Notes under the pieces: generated by a model
Databases searched by the model: none
Told to the model about the DNA's origin: nothing
What the model saw: only the letters and a program-made list of their open reading frames with translations
Program-made: the position numbers and the translations under genes
NCBI GenBank assembly: GCA_963779095.1
Contig: CAVZWU010000011.1
Location: forward strand, 496,001 to 560,000
Direction of reading: 5' to 3'
DNA from: Roseiarcus sp963779095
Lineage (GTDB): Bacteria > Pseudomonadota > Alphaproteobacteria > Rhizobiales > Beijerinckiaceae
Length of the DNA stretch: 64,000 nucleotides
Shown here: positions 26,981 through 36,599 of the stretch, piece after piece
Layout: every line of letters begins with the position of its first letter
Position numbering within the stretch: the first letter of the stretch is position 1

Positions 26981-28576
26981 CTAGAAAGGATGGTACTGGA
27001 ACATCCAGGTCTCGGTCAGGGTCTCCCCGCCGGACTTGAGGAACGCGCGCAGCTCGACAGGCTCGGTCCCATCGACGGTGAGGTCGAACTGCGCCCGCCA
27101 ATGGCCGGCGACGCCGTCAGGAACGGGCTCGACGAGCTGATAGGGTCCGAAGGTTCCGCGCGAGGTCGACACGACCAGGTCGGGTTTCACGCCATAGGCC
27201 AAGCTGGTCAGCGGACCGCCGAGGAACTCGACCATGAACTTCCTCATCCCCTTCGGACGCGGCAGACCCGGTTGGCCTCCCCGCCCGAGCCGGGTCGCCC
27301 ATATCACGGCAAGCTTGCTCGGATAAGGTTCGTCGGCGAGCCAGTACAGGCGGTAGTTGAGATTGACCTCGGCGCCAGCGCGCACCGGCTCGGCCGGCAC
27401 CCACATCGCGACCACGTTGTCGTGGATCTCATCGTCGGTCGGGATCTCGCACAGCTGGATCGACCCCTTGCCCCAACCCTCGCCGCTCGGACCCGGCAAC
27501 GGCTCGACCCACAGGCTCGGACGGCGGTCATAGAAGACGCCGTCGAGATAATGATCGAACACCCGGTCGCGCTGCAGGAGGCCGAAGCCGCGCGGGTTGT
27601 TGTCGGAGAAAGCCGAGACGATGATATGGGGCGGATTGTTGAGCGGCCGCCACAGCCGCTCGCCGCTGCCCGACCACATCGCGAGGCCGTCCAAATCGTG
27701 GACTTCCGGCCGCCAGTCGATCGCGGTCTCCTTCTTGGTCTCGGAAAACCAGTACATCGAGGTCAGCGGCGCGATACCGAAGCGCGAGACTTGGGCGCGC
27801 ATGAACATCGTCGCCTGGATGTCCATCACCACGCCCTTGCCCCGCGTCATCAGGAACCGGAACGCGCCGACGATCGAGGGGCCCTCCATCAGCGCGTAAA
27901 GGGTGATCGCGTCTCCGACGCCGGGCTCGATGTAGAAGTCGGTGAAGTCGGGAAACTCTTCCGGCCGGTCGGCGACCGCGACGTCGAGCGCAATGCCGCG
28001 CGAGGACAGGCCATATTGTCGGAGCTCCCCGATGGCGCGGAAATAGGCGGCCCCGAGGAAGGCGACCCAGTCATTCTTGCGCCAGTCGAGCGGCCCATTT
28101 CGGGCCTCCTGGACGCGCAGGCCCGCGAAGCCCGCGCCTTTGGGCAACTTGCGCGCCGGCGAATTCGCCGGCATTTCGAAATAGGACGGATCGTAGATGA
28201 TCTGCCGCGACGTGGCGCCCTCGACGACGTGCATCCGGACCGCCTTCTGGAAGAACAAGCCGAGATGGAAGAACGTCACCGGAAACGGGCCCGGTCCATC
28301 GGCGAACAGGGCGAAGTCGTCGCGGTAGCGGATTTTTCCCCATTCCTCGTAGTTGATCTTTTGCAGCACCTCGGGCGCCGGACGCGGCGGGGGAACATAA
28401 GGTTGCCGCGAGCGATCGCGCGCCTGCGTCTTGAAAAGGTCGTAAGCGAACGGGACCGGCGGATCGAGCTGAAGCCCGTCGGACTGGGCGCCGAGCGCCT
28501 CCGCGAGTGGATTCATCGCCGCCGCGGACGCGGCCGCTCCCTTGAGCAGGGTGCGGCGATCAAGGCTTTCGGGCAT
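26981..28576 (-). CDS. opgD: Osmoregulated periplasmic glucan biosynthesis protein, OpgD/MdoD type
   Basis: Periplasmic protein of 531 residues of the OpgG/OpgD family, which tailors the length and branching of osmoregulated beta-glucans. The N-terminus is a twin-arginine signal (LDRRTLLKGAAASAAAMNPL), which favours OpgD over the Sec-exported OpgG. The mature part opens with PPVPFAYDLFKTQARDRSR and has the family segments GKIRYRDDFALFAD, VHDLDGLAMWSGSGERLWRP and FDHYLDGVFYDRRPSLWVEP. Length and start agree with the family. It lies downstream of trmB on the same strand, without other glucan genes such as opgH nearby. Confidence 0.92.
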   Translation of the reverse strand: MPESLDRRTLLKGAAASAAAMNPLAEALGAQSDGLQLDPPVPFAYDLFKTQARDRSRQPYVPPPRPAPEVLQKINYEEWGKIRYRDDFALFADGPGPFPVTFFHLGLFFQKAVRMHVVEGATSRQIIYDPSYFEMPANSPARKLPKGAGFAGLRVQEARNGPLDWRKNDWVAFLGAAYFRAIGELRQYGLSSRGIALDVAVADRPEEFPDFTDFYIEPGVGDAITLYALMEGPSIVGAFRFLMTRGKGVVMDIQATMFMRAQVSRFGIAPLTSMYWFSETKKETAIDWRPEVHDLDGLAMWSGSGERLWRPLNNPPHIIVSAFSDNNPRGFGLLQRDRVFDHYLDGVFYDRRPSLWVEPLPGPSGEGWGKGSIQLCEIPTDDEIHDNVVAMWVPAEPVRAGAEVNLNYRLYWLADEPYPSKLAVIWATRLGRGGQPGLPRPKGMRKFMVEFLGGPLTSLAYGVKPDLVVSTSRGTFGPYQLVEPVPDGVAGHWRAQFDLTVDGTEPVELRAFLKSGGETLTETWMFQYHPF

Positions 28577-28641
28577 AACAACCTCTCCGATCGGACGATC
28601 TGCTTACGTGATTCTCCTCGACCGGAGAATCCGTCTTTTGC

Positions 28642-29349
28642 TCACAGACGCACGAAAGTGAGGTAAACGGACCCCCGGCCCTCCGACCGCGCCTTGGTCT
28701 CATAGCGTGTCGGGCGCCACTCGGGCCAGGGGCGGCGCCAATCCTCGGCGCGAGTCGCCGCCCAGTGGAAATGGGGCGATGCGAGAAAGCGCGTCAGCGT
28801 CCAGCCGGCGTAGTCGTCGACGTCGGTCGCGAAGCGCAACTCGGCGCCGCGGCGCATGACCCGAGCCAGCGCCTCGATCATACCCGGGGCAATGACGCGC
28901 CGCTTGTGGTGGCGCCGTTTTGGCCAGGGGTCAGGATAGAGGATGAACACGCGGGAGAAGAACGCTTCCGGGGCGGCCTCGATAACAGCCTTGGCGTCGC
29001 CGCGCCATAGGCGCACATTGGTGAGCCGGTCGCGCTTGAGGCCGGCAAGCGCCGCAACGACGCCGTTGAGAAACGGCTCGCAGCCGACGAGCCCGACATC
29101 TGCGTTGGCCTTCGCTTGCTCGAGGAGATGTTCCCCGGCGCCGAACCCGATCTCGAGCCACACCTCGCGCTGCGGCGTGACGAATGCACCCCCCGCGGGC
29201 AACGCCTCCGGCTCAATCGAAAACAGCGGCAGCGCTTCGGCGAGCAACCGTTCCTGACCCTCCCGAAGCGTCTTGCCGCGGCTGCGTCCGTAGAGCCTTC
29301 CAGCCGGCGCCGACCCCGAGTGTCCACCGCTTGCAGCTATAGGCCACAT
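28642..29349 (-). CDS. trmB: tRNA (guanine-N7-)-methyltransferase
   Basis: SAM-dependent enzyme that makes m7G46 in tRNA. The predicted protein is 235 residues from the ATG at 29349. SAM-binding LEIGFGAGEHLLEQA, GCEPFLNGVVAAL and the diagnostic FILYPDPWPKRRHHKRR block are all present, with the C-terminal PTRYETKARSEGR that closes the family. The frame remains open far upstream into metK, but that part is an out-of-frame reading of metK. It follows metK by 11 bp, the usual alphaproteobacterial arrangement, so it is probably co-transcribed with metK. Confidence 0.95.
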   Translation of the reverse strand: MWPIAASGGHSGSAPAGRLYGRSRGKTLREGQERLLAEALPLFSIEPEALPAGGAFVTPQREVWLEIGFGAGEHLLEQAKANADVGLVGCEPFLNGVVAALAGLKRDRLTNVRLWRGDAKAVIEAAPEAFFSRVFILYPDPWPKRRHHKRRVIAPGMIEALARVMRRGAELRFATDVDDYAGWTLTRFLASPHFHWAATRAEDWRRPWPEWRPTRYETKARSEGRGSVYLTFVRL

Positions 29350-29360
29350 AAGCGCGCCGG

Positions 29361-30549
<1,189 letters not shown>

Positions 30550-30675
30550 ACTGACGATCTCCTGCTGCCGCTCGCGGCCACAACTACGCGGCTCTCGGCT
30601 TGTCGCTGGCCGCGCGGCGCCGCTTTTGACAGCCTGCGTTCGGTGCGTCAAGCCGTTTTGGGCAGTTTGTTCGAT

Positions 30676-31122
30676 TTACCGAACGGACAAATCGTCTGCA
30701 ACAACCGATTCGTCACTGATTTCGTCCTCGGGCGCCGCCAGTGAAATGACAAGGTCGACAATGCGGCGTCGCACCTTGGGGTCACGGACACGTAAGAAGG
30801 CGCGGTTGAGCTGCAGTCCTTCAGTCGAGGCGAGAAAATCAACGACATAGGATTGCGGGGATTCCTCCGCAAAGCCGGGCTCCCCGGAATCCGCTGGCGC
30901 GCCCTCAAAAAAATAGCCTGGCGACACTTCAAGAACCCGAGCTGTATGCTGTAAACGACTGGCGCTGATTCGGTTCGAGCCTTTTTCGTATTTCTGGATC
31001 TGCTGGAAGGTCACGCCGAGAAACTCGCCGAGCCGGCTCTGGCTCATGCCCAGCATAGTCCGGCGCATGCGCAAGCGCGCCCCGACATAAACGTCTACGA
31101 TGTTCGACGATTTCGACATCAT
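30676..31122 (-). CDS. XRE-family DNA-binding regulator (PraR/PhrR-like)
   Basis: Regulator of 148 residues with an N-terminal helix-turn-helix: RMRRTMLGMSQSRLGEFLGV, then TFQQIQKYEKGSNRIS, the usual recognition helix of XRE proteins. The C-terminal half is charged and less conserved (FLASTEGLQLNRAFLRVRDP). A gene of this kind between lnt and metK is conserved in Hyphomicrobiales; the rhizobial PraR/PhrR proteins, which repress biofilm and quorum-sensing genes, have the same shape, but I cannot confirm orthology. It lies 126 bp upstream of metK. Confidence 0.88.
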   Translation of the reverse strand: MMSKSSNIVDVYVGARLRMRRTMLGMSQSRLGEFLGVTFQQIQKYEKGSNRISASRLQHTARVLEVSPGYFFEGAPADSGEPGFAEESPQSYVVDFLASTEGLQLNRAFLRVRDPKVRRRIVDLVISLAAPEDEISDESVVADDLSVR

Positions 31123-31238
31123 ATCAATGCCCCGCGGGCCGGCGCGTTCCGCGCTAGAATCAACTGACCTTAGGGAATTGAGATAGCTGACACTCGGATA
31201 ACGCGCAAGGGATCAATTTTACAATCGGCGGTCTTCGT

Positions 31239-32915
31239 TTACGCCCGGCCCTTGCCAGCAAAAGCCGCCGCTAAAAACGCCAATCCGATCAGCATCGCGC
31301 TGGCCGATCCGAAGCGAGACTGCCACGTGGGCGCAAGCGGAACTGGCAACTCGGCATCCAAGACGCCCTCGGCGCCGAGCGGAGCGACTGCGATTTCGCG
31401 CCCGAAGCCGTCAACCACCGCCGAGATGCCGGAATTGGCGTCGCGCACCAGCGGAAGCCCAAGTTCAATCGCGCGCAACCGGGCTTGCGCATAGTGCTGA
31501 TAGGGCCCTGGGGTCAGGCCAAACCAGACGTCGTCAGTAACGTTGAGGAGCCAGCCCGGCCGCTCGGCGCCGGATATGAGGTCGCCGAATTCGATCGGAA
31601 AGATCGCCTCGTAACAGATCAACGGCATCGCGTCCGGCAAGCCGGGAACTCGAAGGATGCGGCGGCCCGCGCCAGGCTCGAACCCGCCGGGGATGTCGAC
31701 CATCTGGGTGATATGCGCCCGCTCGAGCAGTCTTGCGAATGGCACATATTCGCCGAACGGCACCAGATGCTGCTTGTCGTACCGCTCAGACGACAGGCCG
31801 TTGCGGCCGACGATCTCGATCGAGTTGAAGTAGCGGGGCGGTCCGCTTTCCTCCTCCAGCCGCGCCGCGCCGGTTATCAGGGTCGCGCCGGACCCAAGAA
31901 AGTCGACGATTTCGGAAAGCGCCTCAGGGTCGCGCGACAGAATGAACGGAAACGCCGACTCGGGCCAGATCAGATGAGTGACGTCTTTGACCCCGGATCG
32001 GTCCGGCGAGGTCGCGCGCTCCGACAAGTCGAAATAGCGGCGCAGGATGGCCTGCTTGTTCTCCGGTCCGAATGTTGCGTCGTCCTGGCCGACATTCGCC
32101 TGGATCAGGCGCAGCCTCACCCCGGGCACGGTTGCGCTCGCCGGCGCCGTGAGCCTCAACACCCCAAAGGCGGCGATGAGCGCGAGCGCGAGCGCGGCCA
32201 CGACCGTGGGGGCGAGATTGAGCCGGCTCTGGCTCACCCGCCATAGCGTCGCCGGAGCGGCGAAGATCGCGATCGTTAGGAAAGTGAGCCCGTGCAGGCC
32301 GACGAGGGAGGCGGTCTGGGCGAGCGTAAGATTGACGCCGAGCGCCATGCCAAGGTCGTTCCAGGGAAAGCCGGTGAACAGAAGGCCGCGCGCCCATTCC
32401 GCGACCCCGAGCCCAAAGGCGAGGGCGAAAAGGCGAAGCGGCCCCGGCGACCAAAGGAGCCGCGCCAAGACGAAGCCCGCGGCGGGAAAGACCGCGAGCA
32501 CGGCCGGCAGCGCCACGACCGCGAGCGGCAGCGCCCAGGCGAATTTGTCCGCCTCGACCAATAAGGCCGAGCCCACCCACCAGAGGCCGGCGAGAAAATA
32601 GCCGAAGCCCATCCACCAGCCAGCGCCGAACGCCGCGCCAAGCGAACCGCTCAGAGGCCGTCCTGAGCCGCGGTCCTGGGCCCCGTCGATGAGCCAGACG
32701 GCGATGGTCAGCGGAACGGCGATCAGCGGAAACAGCGAAAGGGGAGGCAGCGCGAGCGCGCCGGTCGCGCCAGAGACGACGGCGATGACCCGCCTGCGCC
32801 AGCCCCAGGACAGAATAACCCCCTCGACGAGCGAGGCGAGGGAATTGGGGCGCGGCAGGATCGCGGAATTGGCAACGCTCAAAGGATTGCCTCTCCTCAC
32901 TCGTCGAATTGCCAT
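31239..32915 (-). CDS. lnt: Apolipoprotein N-acyltransferase
   Basis: Inner-membrane enzyme that adds the third acyl chain to lipoproteins. It is 558 residues long with about six to eight hydrophobic helices in the first 240 residues and a periplasmic nitrilase-like domain. The catalytic triad is visible: Glu in LIWPESAFPF, Lys in YDKQHLVPFGEYVPF and Cys in LICYEAIFP. A further essential segment is NVTDDVWFG. The start at 32915 leaves about 30 residues before the first helix; an internal start is possible. Its usual upstream neighbours (corC, ybeY, phoH) are absent; a block of mobile elements lies there instead. Confidence 0.94.
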   Translation of the reverse strand: MAIRRVRRGNPLSVANSAILPRPNSLASLVEGVILSWGWRRRVIAVVSGATGALALPPLSLFPLIAVPLTIAVWLIDGAQDRGSGRPLSGSLGAAFGAGWWMGFGYFLAGLWWVGSALLVEADKFAWALPLAVVALPAVLAVFPAAGFVLARLLWSPGPLRLFALAFGLGVAEWARGLLFTGFPWNDLGMALGVNLTLAQTASLVGLHGLTFLTIAIFAAPATLWRVSQSRLNLAPTVVAALALALIAAFGVLRLTAPASATVPGVRLRLIQANVGQDDATFGPENKQAILRRYFDLSERATSPDRSGVKDVTHLIWPESAFPFILSRDPEALSEIVDFLGSGATLITGAARLEEESGPPRYFNSIEIVGRNGLSSERYDKQHLVPFGEYVPFARLLERAHITQMVDIPGGFEPGAGRRILRVPGLPDAMPLICYEAIFPIEFGDLISGAERPGWLLNVTDDVWFGLTPGPYQHYAQARLRAIELGLPLVRDANSGISAVVDGFGREIAVAPLGAEGVLDAELPVPLAPTWQSRFGSASAMLIGLAFLAAAFAGKGRA

Positions 32916-33192
32916 CGCCGACCATAGCCCGATGGCGGCTCATGCCCGACTCGGGCCGAATTGGCAAGCGGTCGGGCCGCGATATTCGGGCGCGAGCCTT
33001 GAGCGTGGCCGACCGGTGACGGCCTGCCGTAGAACGCCGCGGAGAGGCGCGCTATAAAAAAACCGCCGCTAGGCTCGCTGCGCCGCCGGGCGCCGGACTG
33101 GTCGCGGCGCATGAGCTCATGATCGCCGGCTTCGACAACCAGGGCGCGAGGACGTCCCCAAGCCGGCGCCAATAACCACCCATAAACGCTCG

Positions 33193-33240
33193 TAAACGCT
33201 AGTTAATTGACTCCAATTTACTAGCGTTTATTTTTTCGAA
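33193..33240 (+). terminator. Hairpin plus T-tract at the edge of repeat copy 3
   Basis: Perfect 11-bp inverted repeat TAAACGCTAGT / ACTAGCGTTTA (33193-33203 and 33220-33230) with a 16-nt loop, followed by TTTTTTC. It looks like an intrinsic terminator on the plus strand, but it occupies the same place as the fold-back tract of the dispersed element's other copies, so it may be part of that element. Confidence 0.5.
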
Positions 33241-33274
33241 TCATGACTTTTCAATGGGTTACGGCCAGTTGGAG

Positions 33275-33282
33275 TAAAAAAG
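33275..33282. repeat. 8-bp target-site repeat of the IS66 tandem
   Basis: TAAAAAAG flanks the first IS66 copy on both sides (33275-33282 and 34855-34862). After the second copy the flank is TAAAAAAT (36434-36441). IS66 elements duplicate 8 bp. Confidence 0.75.
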
Positions 33283-34854
33283 GTAACTCCCAAGCCGTCT
33301 GTTTTCAGGCTGCGATTGCGAGGAGGAGTTGGGAGGGGTTTGCAGTGAGGGCTTTGAGAATGTTGAGGCCGTGCTTTCGTGCGGTGGAGACGATGGACCT
33401 CATGCGGACGAAGACGTGAGCGCCTTCGAAGGTGCGGAAGCCGCCCGAGATTTTCATTTTGACCTTGGCCATGCGCAGGTCCTGTTCGGCCAGGTTATTG
33501 GTGAACGGGACGTCGAAGTCGACGAGGAAGCGCAGGGTCTCGTCCTTGAAGGTCTTGAAGCGGATGAGGAGATTATGGCCTGGGCGCTGCTTCTTTCGTT
33601 TTTTCGAGCCGGGCGAAGGATCGAAGGCCGGCAGGGCGCGATGGAAGGCGAGCCCTTCCCGAACGGCCTGCCAGTAGCGGTCGACGAAGCCTTGCACGCG
33701 TTCGGGTTCGAGCGCCCGGGCGCCGGCCTCTTTGGCTTGGCGCACGGCCTTTGCGGCGTCGAGGAGGACGTCGCGCATGGCTTGCGCCCACGGCTCCTTG
33801 TCGATCTCGATGAGCGCCTTGAGTTCGCGCAGGTGATGGGCGTTGCAGAAGGCGTGAGCGACGTCCGCGAGGGCGTTGTAGGGGCGGAAATGGTCATGCA
33901 CGACGACGCCGCCCTTCAACCCTGCGGGAACATCGCCGCGCGCCGCTCCGACCCGGTAGAAGGTATGGCTCCGGCTCGACGTCGTATGCAGCCATTGCAG
34001 GGAGCCTGCGATGCGAAAGCCGGTTTCGTCGAGATGCCTGACCTTGGCCCCGCCGACGCGCGTCCCGATCGCCTGATAGACGCCCTCCAGAGCCTGAGCC
34101 TTCTTGCCCATCCACGCGATCACGCTCGCCGGGCAGACGAGCGGCGCGCCGAACAGGTCCTGAAGCGCCTGCGCCGTCCGGTCCTCGGGCACAAGCTGCT
34201 GCACGTTGAGATAGACCGCCGCCGCCTTGATGCGCTCGCCATATTGGGTCGGCGAGATCACGCCGTCGGGGAACGCAGCCCGCGTCACGCCGCGGCATCG
34301 GGCGCAGGCATAGATGGCGCCCTGGTGCTCCGTGACCTCGATCAGCCGCTCGGGCAGGTCGAACACCTGACGCGTCTCCACCCCGGTCTGCATCGAAGCC
34401 GCGAGCGCCGCCCGGCAGCGCCGGCACGCCGCAGCCTCGTGTCGGACGACCCAGTCGGGCGTCGCCGTCCGCCGCAGCGTGTCGCCCTTGTGGCCCCGCT
34501 GTCCCCCGCTCGCCTTGCCCGAACGGCCGCGAAGGCTGCCGGGAAGGCGCGACTTCTTCCTCAGCCCGTCGCTCGAAGGCGGCTTGGAGCTCGTCGTGCT
34601 GTCCAGATCCAGCCGGCGCCGAAGCTCGGCGTTCTCGGCTCGAAGGCCCTCGTTCTCCCGCCGCAAATCGGCGACCTCCGAGCGAAGCGCGGAAATCTCG
34701 CTCCGGAGCGCTTCGATCAGCGCCTGAACTTCGGCAGGGAGAATCATCCCCACCTTGACTCACGGTTCGCCCCCGCCCGTCTCGAAAATCTCGCAAAACC
34801 TCAACGATCTCACACACCGTGTGACAATTCGGACTTACCCGGCTTGGGAGTTAC
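33283..34854 (-). mobile_element. IS66-family element, single-ORF type, copy 1
   Basis: Element of 1572 bp with perfect 15-bp terminal inverted repeats (GTAACTCCCAAGCCG at the left, its complement at the right) that begin with the GTAA typical of IS66. It carries only the transposase gene and no tnpA or tnpB, as in the ISBst12 subgroup. It is flanked by 8-bp direct repeats. Confidence 0.92.
33305..34753 (-). CDS. IS66-family transposase (copy 1)
   Basis: DDE transposase of 482 residues. The N-terminus is a leucine-zipper-like coiled coil (ALIEALRSEISALRSEVADL) followed by TSSKPPSSDG, a phrase shared by IS66 TnpC proteins. Zinc-binding CxxC pairs follow (AACRRCRAALA and YACARCRGV), then the catalytic core with HLDETGFRIAGSLQWLHTTS (first Asp) and FTNNLAEQDLRMAKVKMKIS (region of the final Glu). 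The C-terminus is intact here (STARKHGLNILKAL), unlike copy 2. It should be the functional member of the pair. Confidence 0.95.
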   Translation of the reverse strand: MGMILPAEVQALIEALRSEISALRSEVADLRRENEGLRAENAELRRRLDLDSTTSSKPPSSDGLRKKSRLPGSLRGRSGKASGGQRGHKGDTLRRTATPDWVVRHEAAACRRCRAALAASMQTGVETRQVFDLPERLIEVTEHQGAIYACARCRGVTRAAFPDGVISPTQYGERIKAAAVYLNVQQLVPEDRTAQALQDLFGAPLVCPASVIAWMGKKAQALEGVYQAIGTRVGGAKVRHLDETGFRIAGSLQWLHTTSSRSHTFYRVGAARGDVPAGLKGGVVVHDHFRPYNALADVAHAFCNAHHLRELKALIEIDKEPWAQAMRDVLLDAAKAVRQAKEAGARALEPERVQGFVDRYWQAVREGLAFHRALPAFDPSPGSKKRKKQRPGHNLLIRFKTFKDETLRFLVDFDVPFTNNLAEQDLRMAKVKMKISGGFRTFEGAHVFVRMRSIVSTARKHGLNILKALTANPSQLLLAIAA

Positions 34855-36332
34855 TAAAAAAGGTAACTCCCAAGCCGTCTGTTTTCAGGCTGCGATTGCG
34901 AGGAGGAGTTGGGAGGGGTTTGCAGTGAGGGCTTTGAGAATGTTGAGGCCGTGCTTTCGTGCGGTGGAGACGATGGACCTATGCGGACGAAGACGTGAGC
35001 GCCTTCGAAGGTGCGGAAGCCGCCCGAGATTTTCATTTTGACCTTGGCCATGCGCAGGTCCTGTTCGGCCAGGTTATTGGTGAACGGGACGTCGAAGTCG
35101 ACGAGGAAGCGCAGGGTCTCGTCCTTGAAGGTCTTGAAGCGGATGAGGAGATTATGGCCTGGGCGCTGCTTCTTTCGTTTTTTCGAGCCGGGCGAAGGAT
35201 CGAAGGCCGGCAGGGCGCGATGGAAGGCGAGCCCTTCCCGAACGGCCTGCCAGTAGCGGTCGACGAAGCCTTGCACGCGTTCGGGTTCGAGCGCCCGGGC
35301 GCCGGCCTCTTTGGCTTGGCGCACGGCCTTTGCGGCGTCGAGGAGGACGTCGCGCATGGCTTGCGCCCACGGCTCCTTGTCGATCTCGATGAGCGCCTTG
35401 AGTTCGCGCAGGTGATGGGCGTTGCAGAAGGCGTGAGCGACGTCCGCGAGGGCGTTGTAGGGGCGGAAATGGTCATGCACGACGACGCCGCCCTTCAACC
35501 CTGCGGGAACATCGCCGCGCGCCGCTCCGACCCGGTAGAAGGTATGGCTCCGGCTCGACGTCGTATGCAGCCATTGCAGGGAGCCTGCGATGCGAAAGCC
35601 GGTTTCGTCGAGATGCCTGACCTTGGCCCCGCCGACGCGCGTCCCGATCGCCTGATAGACGCCCTCCAGAGCCTGAGCCTTCTTGCCCATCCACGCGATC
35701 ACGCTCGCCGGGCAGACGAGCGGCGCGCCGAACAGGTCCTGAAGCGCCTGCGCCGTCCGGTCCTCGGGCACAAGCTGCTGCACGTTGAGATAGACCGCCG
35801 CCGCCTTGATGCGCTCGCCATATTGGGTCGGCGAGATCACGCCGTCGGGGAACGCAGCCCGCGTCACGCCGCGGCATCGGGCGCAGGCATAGATGGCGCC
35901 CTGGTGCTCCGTGACCTCGATCAGCCGCTCGGGCAGGTCGAACACCTGACGCGTCTCCACCCCGGTCTGCATCGAAGCCGCGAGCGCCGCCCGGCAGCGC
36001 CGGCACGCCGCAGCCTCGTGTCGGACGACCCAGTCGGGCGTCGCCGTCCGCCGCAGCGTGTCGCCCTTGTGGCCCCGCTGTCCCCCGCTCGCCTTGCCCG
36101 AACGGCCGCGAAGGCTGCCGGGAAGGCGCGACTTCTTCCTCAGCCCGTCGCTCGAAGGCGGCTTGGAGCTCGTCGTGCTGTCCAGATCCAGCCGGCGCCG
36201 AAGCTCGGCGTTCTCGGCTCGAAGGCCCTCGTTCTCCCGCCGCAAATCGGCGACCTCCGAGCGAAGCGCGGAAATCTCGCTCCGGAGCGCTTCGATCAGC
36301 GCCTGAACTTCGGCAGGGAGAATCATCCCCAC
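34854..36332 (-). CDS. IS66-family transposase (copy 2), C-terminus frameshifted
   Basis: Identical to the copy 1 transposase until the last 40 or so residues. The one-base deletion near 34979 shifts the frame after FEGAHVFVR, replacing the conserved tail with IGPSSPPHESTAST and running past the right inverted repeat boundary. The catalytic residues lie before the shift, so activity is uncertain but may be lost. The start and N-terminal coiled coil are the same as copy 1. Confidence 0.9.
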   Translation of the reverse strand: MGMILPAEVQALIEALRSEISALRSEVADLRRENEGLRAENAELRRRLDLDSTTSSKPPSSDGLRKKSRLPGSLRGRSGKASGGQRGHKGDTLRRTATPDWVVRHEAAACRRCRAALAASMQTGVETRQVFDLPERLIEVTEHQGAIYACARCRGVTRAAFPDGVISPTQYGERIKAAAVYLNVQQLVPEDRTAQALQDLFGAPLVCPASVIAWMGKKAQALEGVYQAIGTRVGGAKVRHLDETGFRIAGSLQWLHTTSSRSHTFYRVGAARGDVPAGLKGGVVVHDHFRPYNALADVAHAFCNAHHLRELKALIEIDKEPWAQAMRDVLLDAAKAVRQAKEAGARALEPERVQGFVDRYWQAVREGLAFHRALPAFDPSPGSKKRKKQRPGHNLLIRFKTFKDETLRFLVDFDVPFTNNLAEQDLRMAKVKMKISGGFRTFEGAHVFVRIGPSSPPHESTASTFSKPSLQTPPNSSSQSQPENRRLGSYLF

Positions 36333-36433
36333 CTTGACTCACGGTTCGCCCCCGCCCGTCTCGAAAATCTCGCAAAACCTCAACGATCTCACACACCGTG
36401 TGACAATTCGGACTCACCCGGCTTGGGAGTTAC
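34863..36433 (-). mobile_element. IS66-family element, copy 2 in direct tandem
   Basis: Second copy of the same element, in the same orientation, separated from copy 1 by exactly one 8-bp repeat. I see two differences from copy 1: one base deleted near 34979 (GACCTATGCGG against GACCTCATGCGG) and one substitution near the right end (GGACTCACCC against GGACTTACCC). It is 1571 bp long with the same 15-bp inverted repeats. Confidence 0.92.
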
Positions 36434-36594
36434 TAAAAAATTCTCCTCGGCTTTCCCGTCTCGCGCGTCGGTTGTGGCCCAGGCGCGCTTGTCAAATAGC
36501 ACCGGCCGCTCCTCGCCCGGCCAACTCAAGCGCGAGAACGGATTCCGCAATTACAAACATCATGCGACATGCTTCTGATTTTGTCAAGACAAAA
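36434..36594 (+). repeat. Dispersed intergenic element, copy 3, right part
   Basis: Continues the element after the IS66 pair: AAAAAATTCTCCTCGGCTTT, then CTCGCGCGTCGGTTGTGG (compare CTCGCGTTCCAGGTTGTGCG in copy 1 read on the minus strand), and the terminal CTTCTGATTTTGTCAAGA (compare TTTCTGATTTTGGCAAGG in copy 1). An IS1595 element begins only a few bases after this terminus. Confidence 0.5.
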
Positions 36595-36599
36595 GTCGG

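Larger units (their letters stand above)
33190..33282 (+). repeat. Dispersed intergenic element, copy 3, left part
   Basis: ACTTTTCAATGGGTTACGGC (33247-33266) is the reverse complement, with two mismatches, of the conserved block in copies 1 and 2. The TTTTTTCGAATCATG stretch before it corresponds to TTTTCGGAATCGGG. The element is interrupted at 33282 by the first IS66 copy and resumes after the second at 36434. Confidence 0.5.

Noticed and set aside
26960..28666. A long open frame (568 codons) on the plus strand opposite opgD
   Set aside because: It is the antisense shadow of a clear, motif-bearing gene in GC-rich DNA, and its translation has no recognisable domain.
30550..30675. Possible SAM-sensing riboswitch upstream of metK
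   Set aside because: I looked for conserved SAM riboswitch cores in these 126 bp and saw none; only an ordinary ribosome site is clear.
33305..36332. A full IS66 with accessory tnpA and tnpB genes
   Set aside because: Each element is only about 1.57 kb between its inverted repeats and holds one gene; there is no room for the accessory genes.
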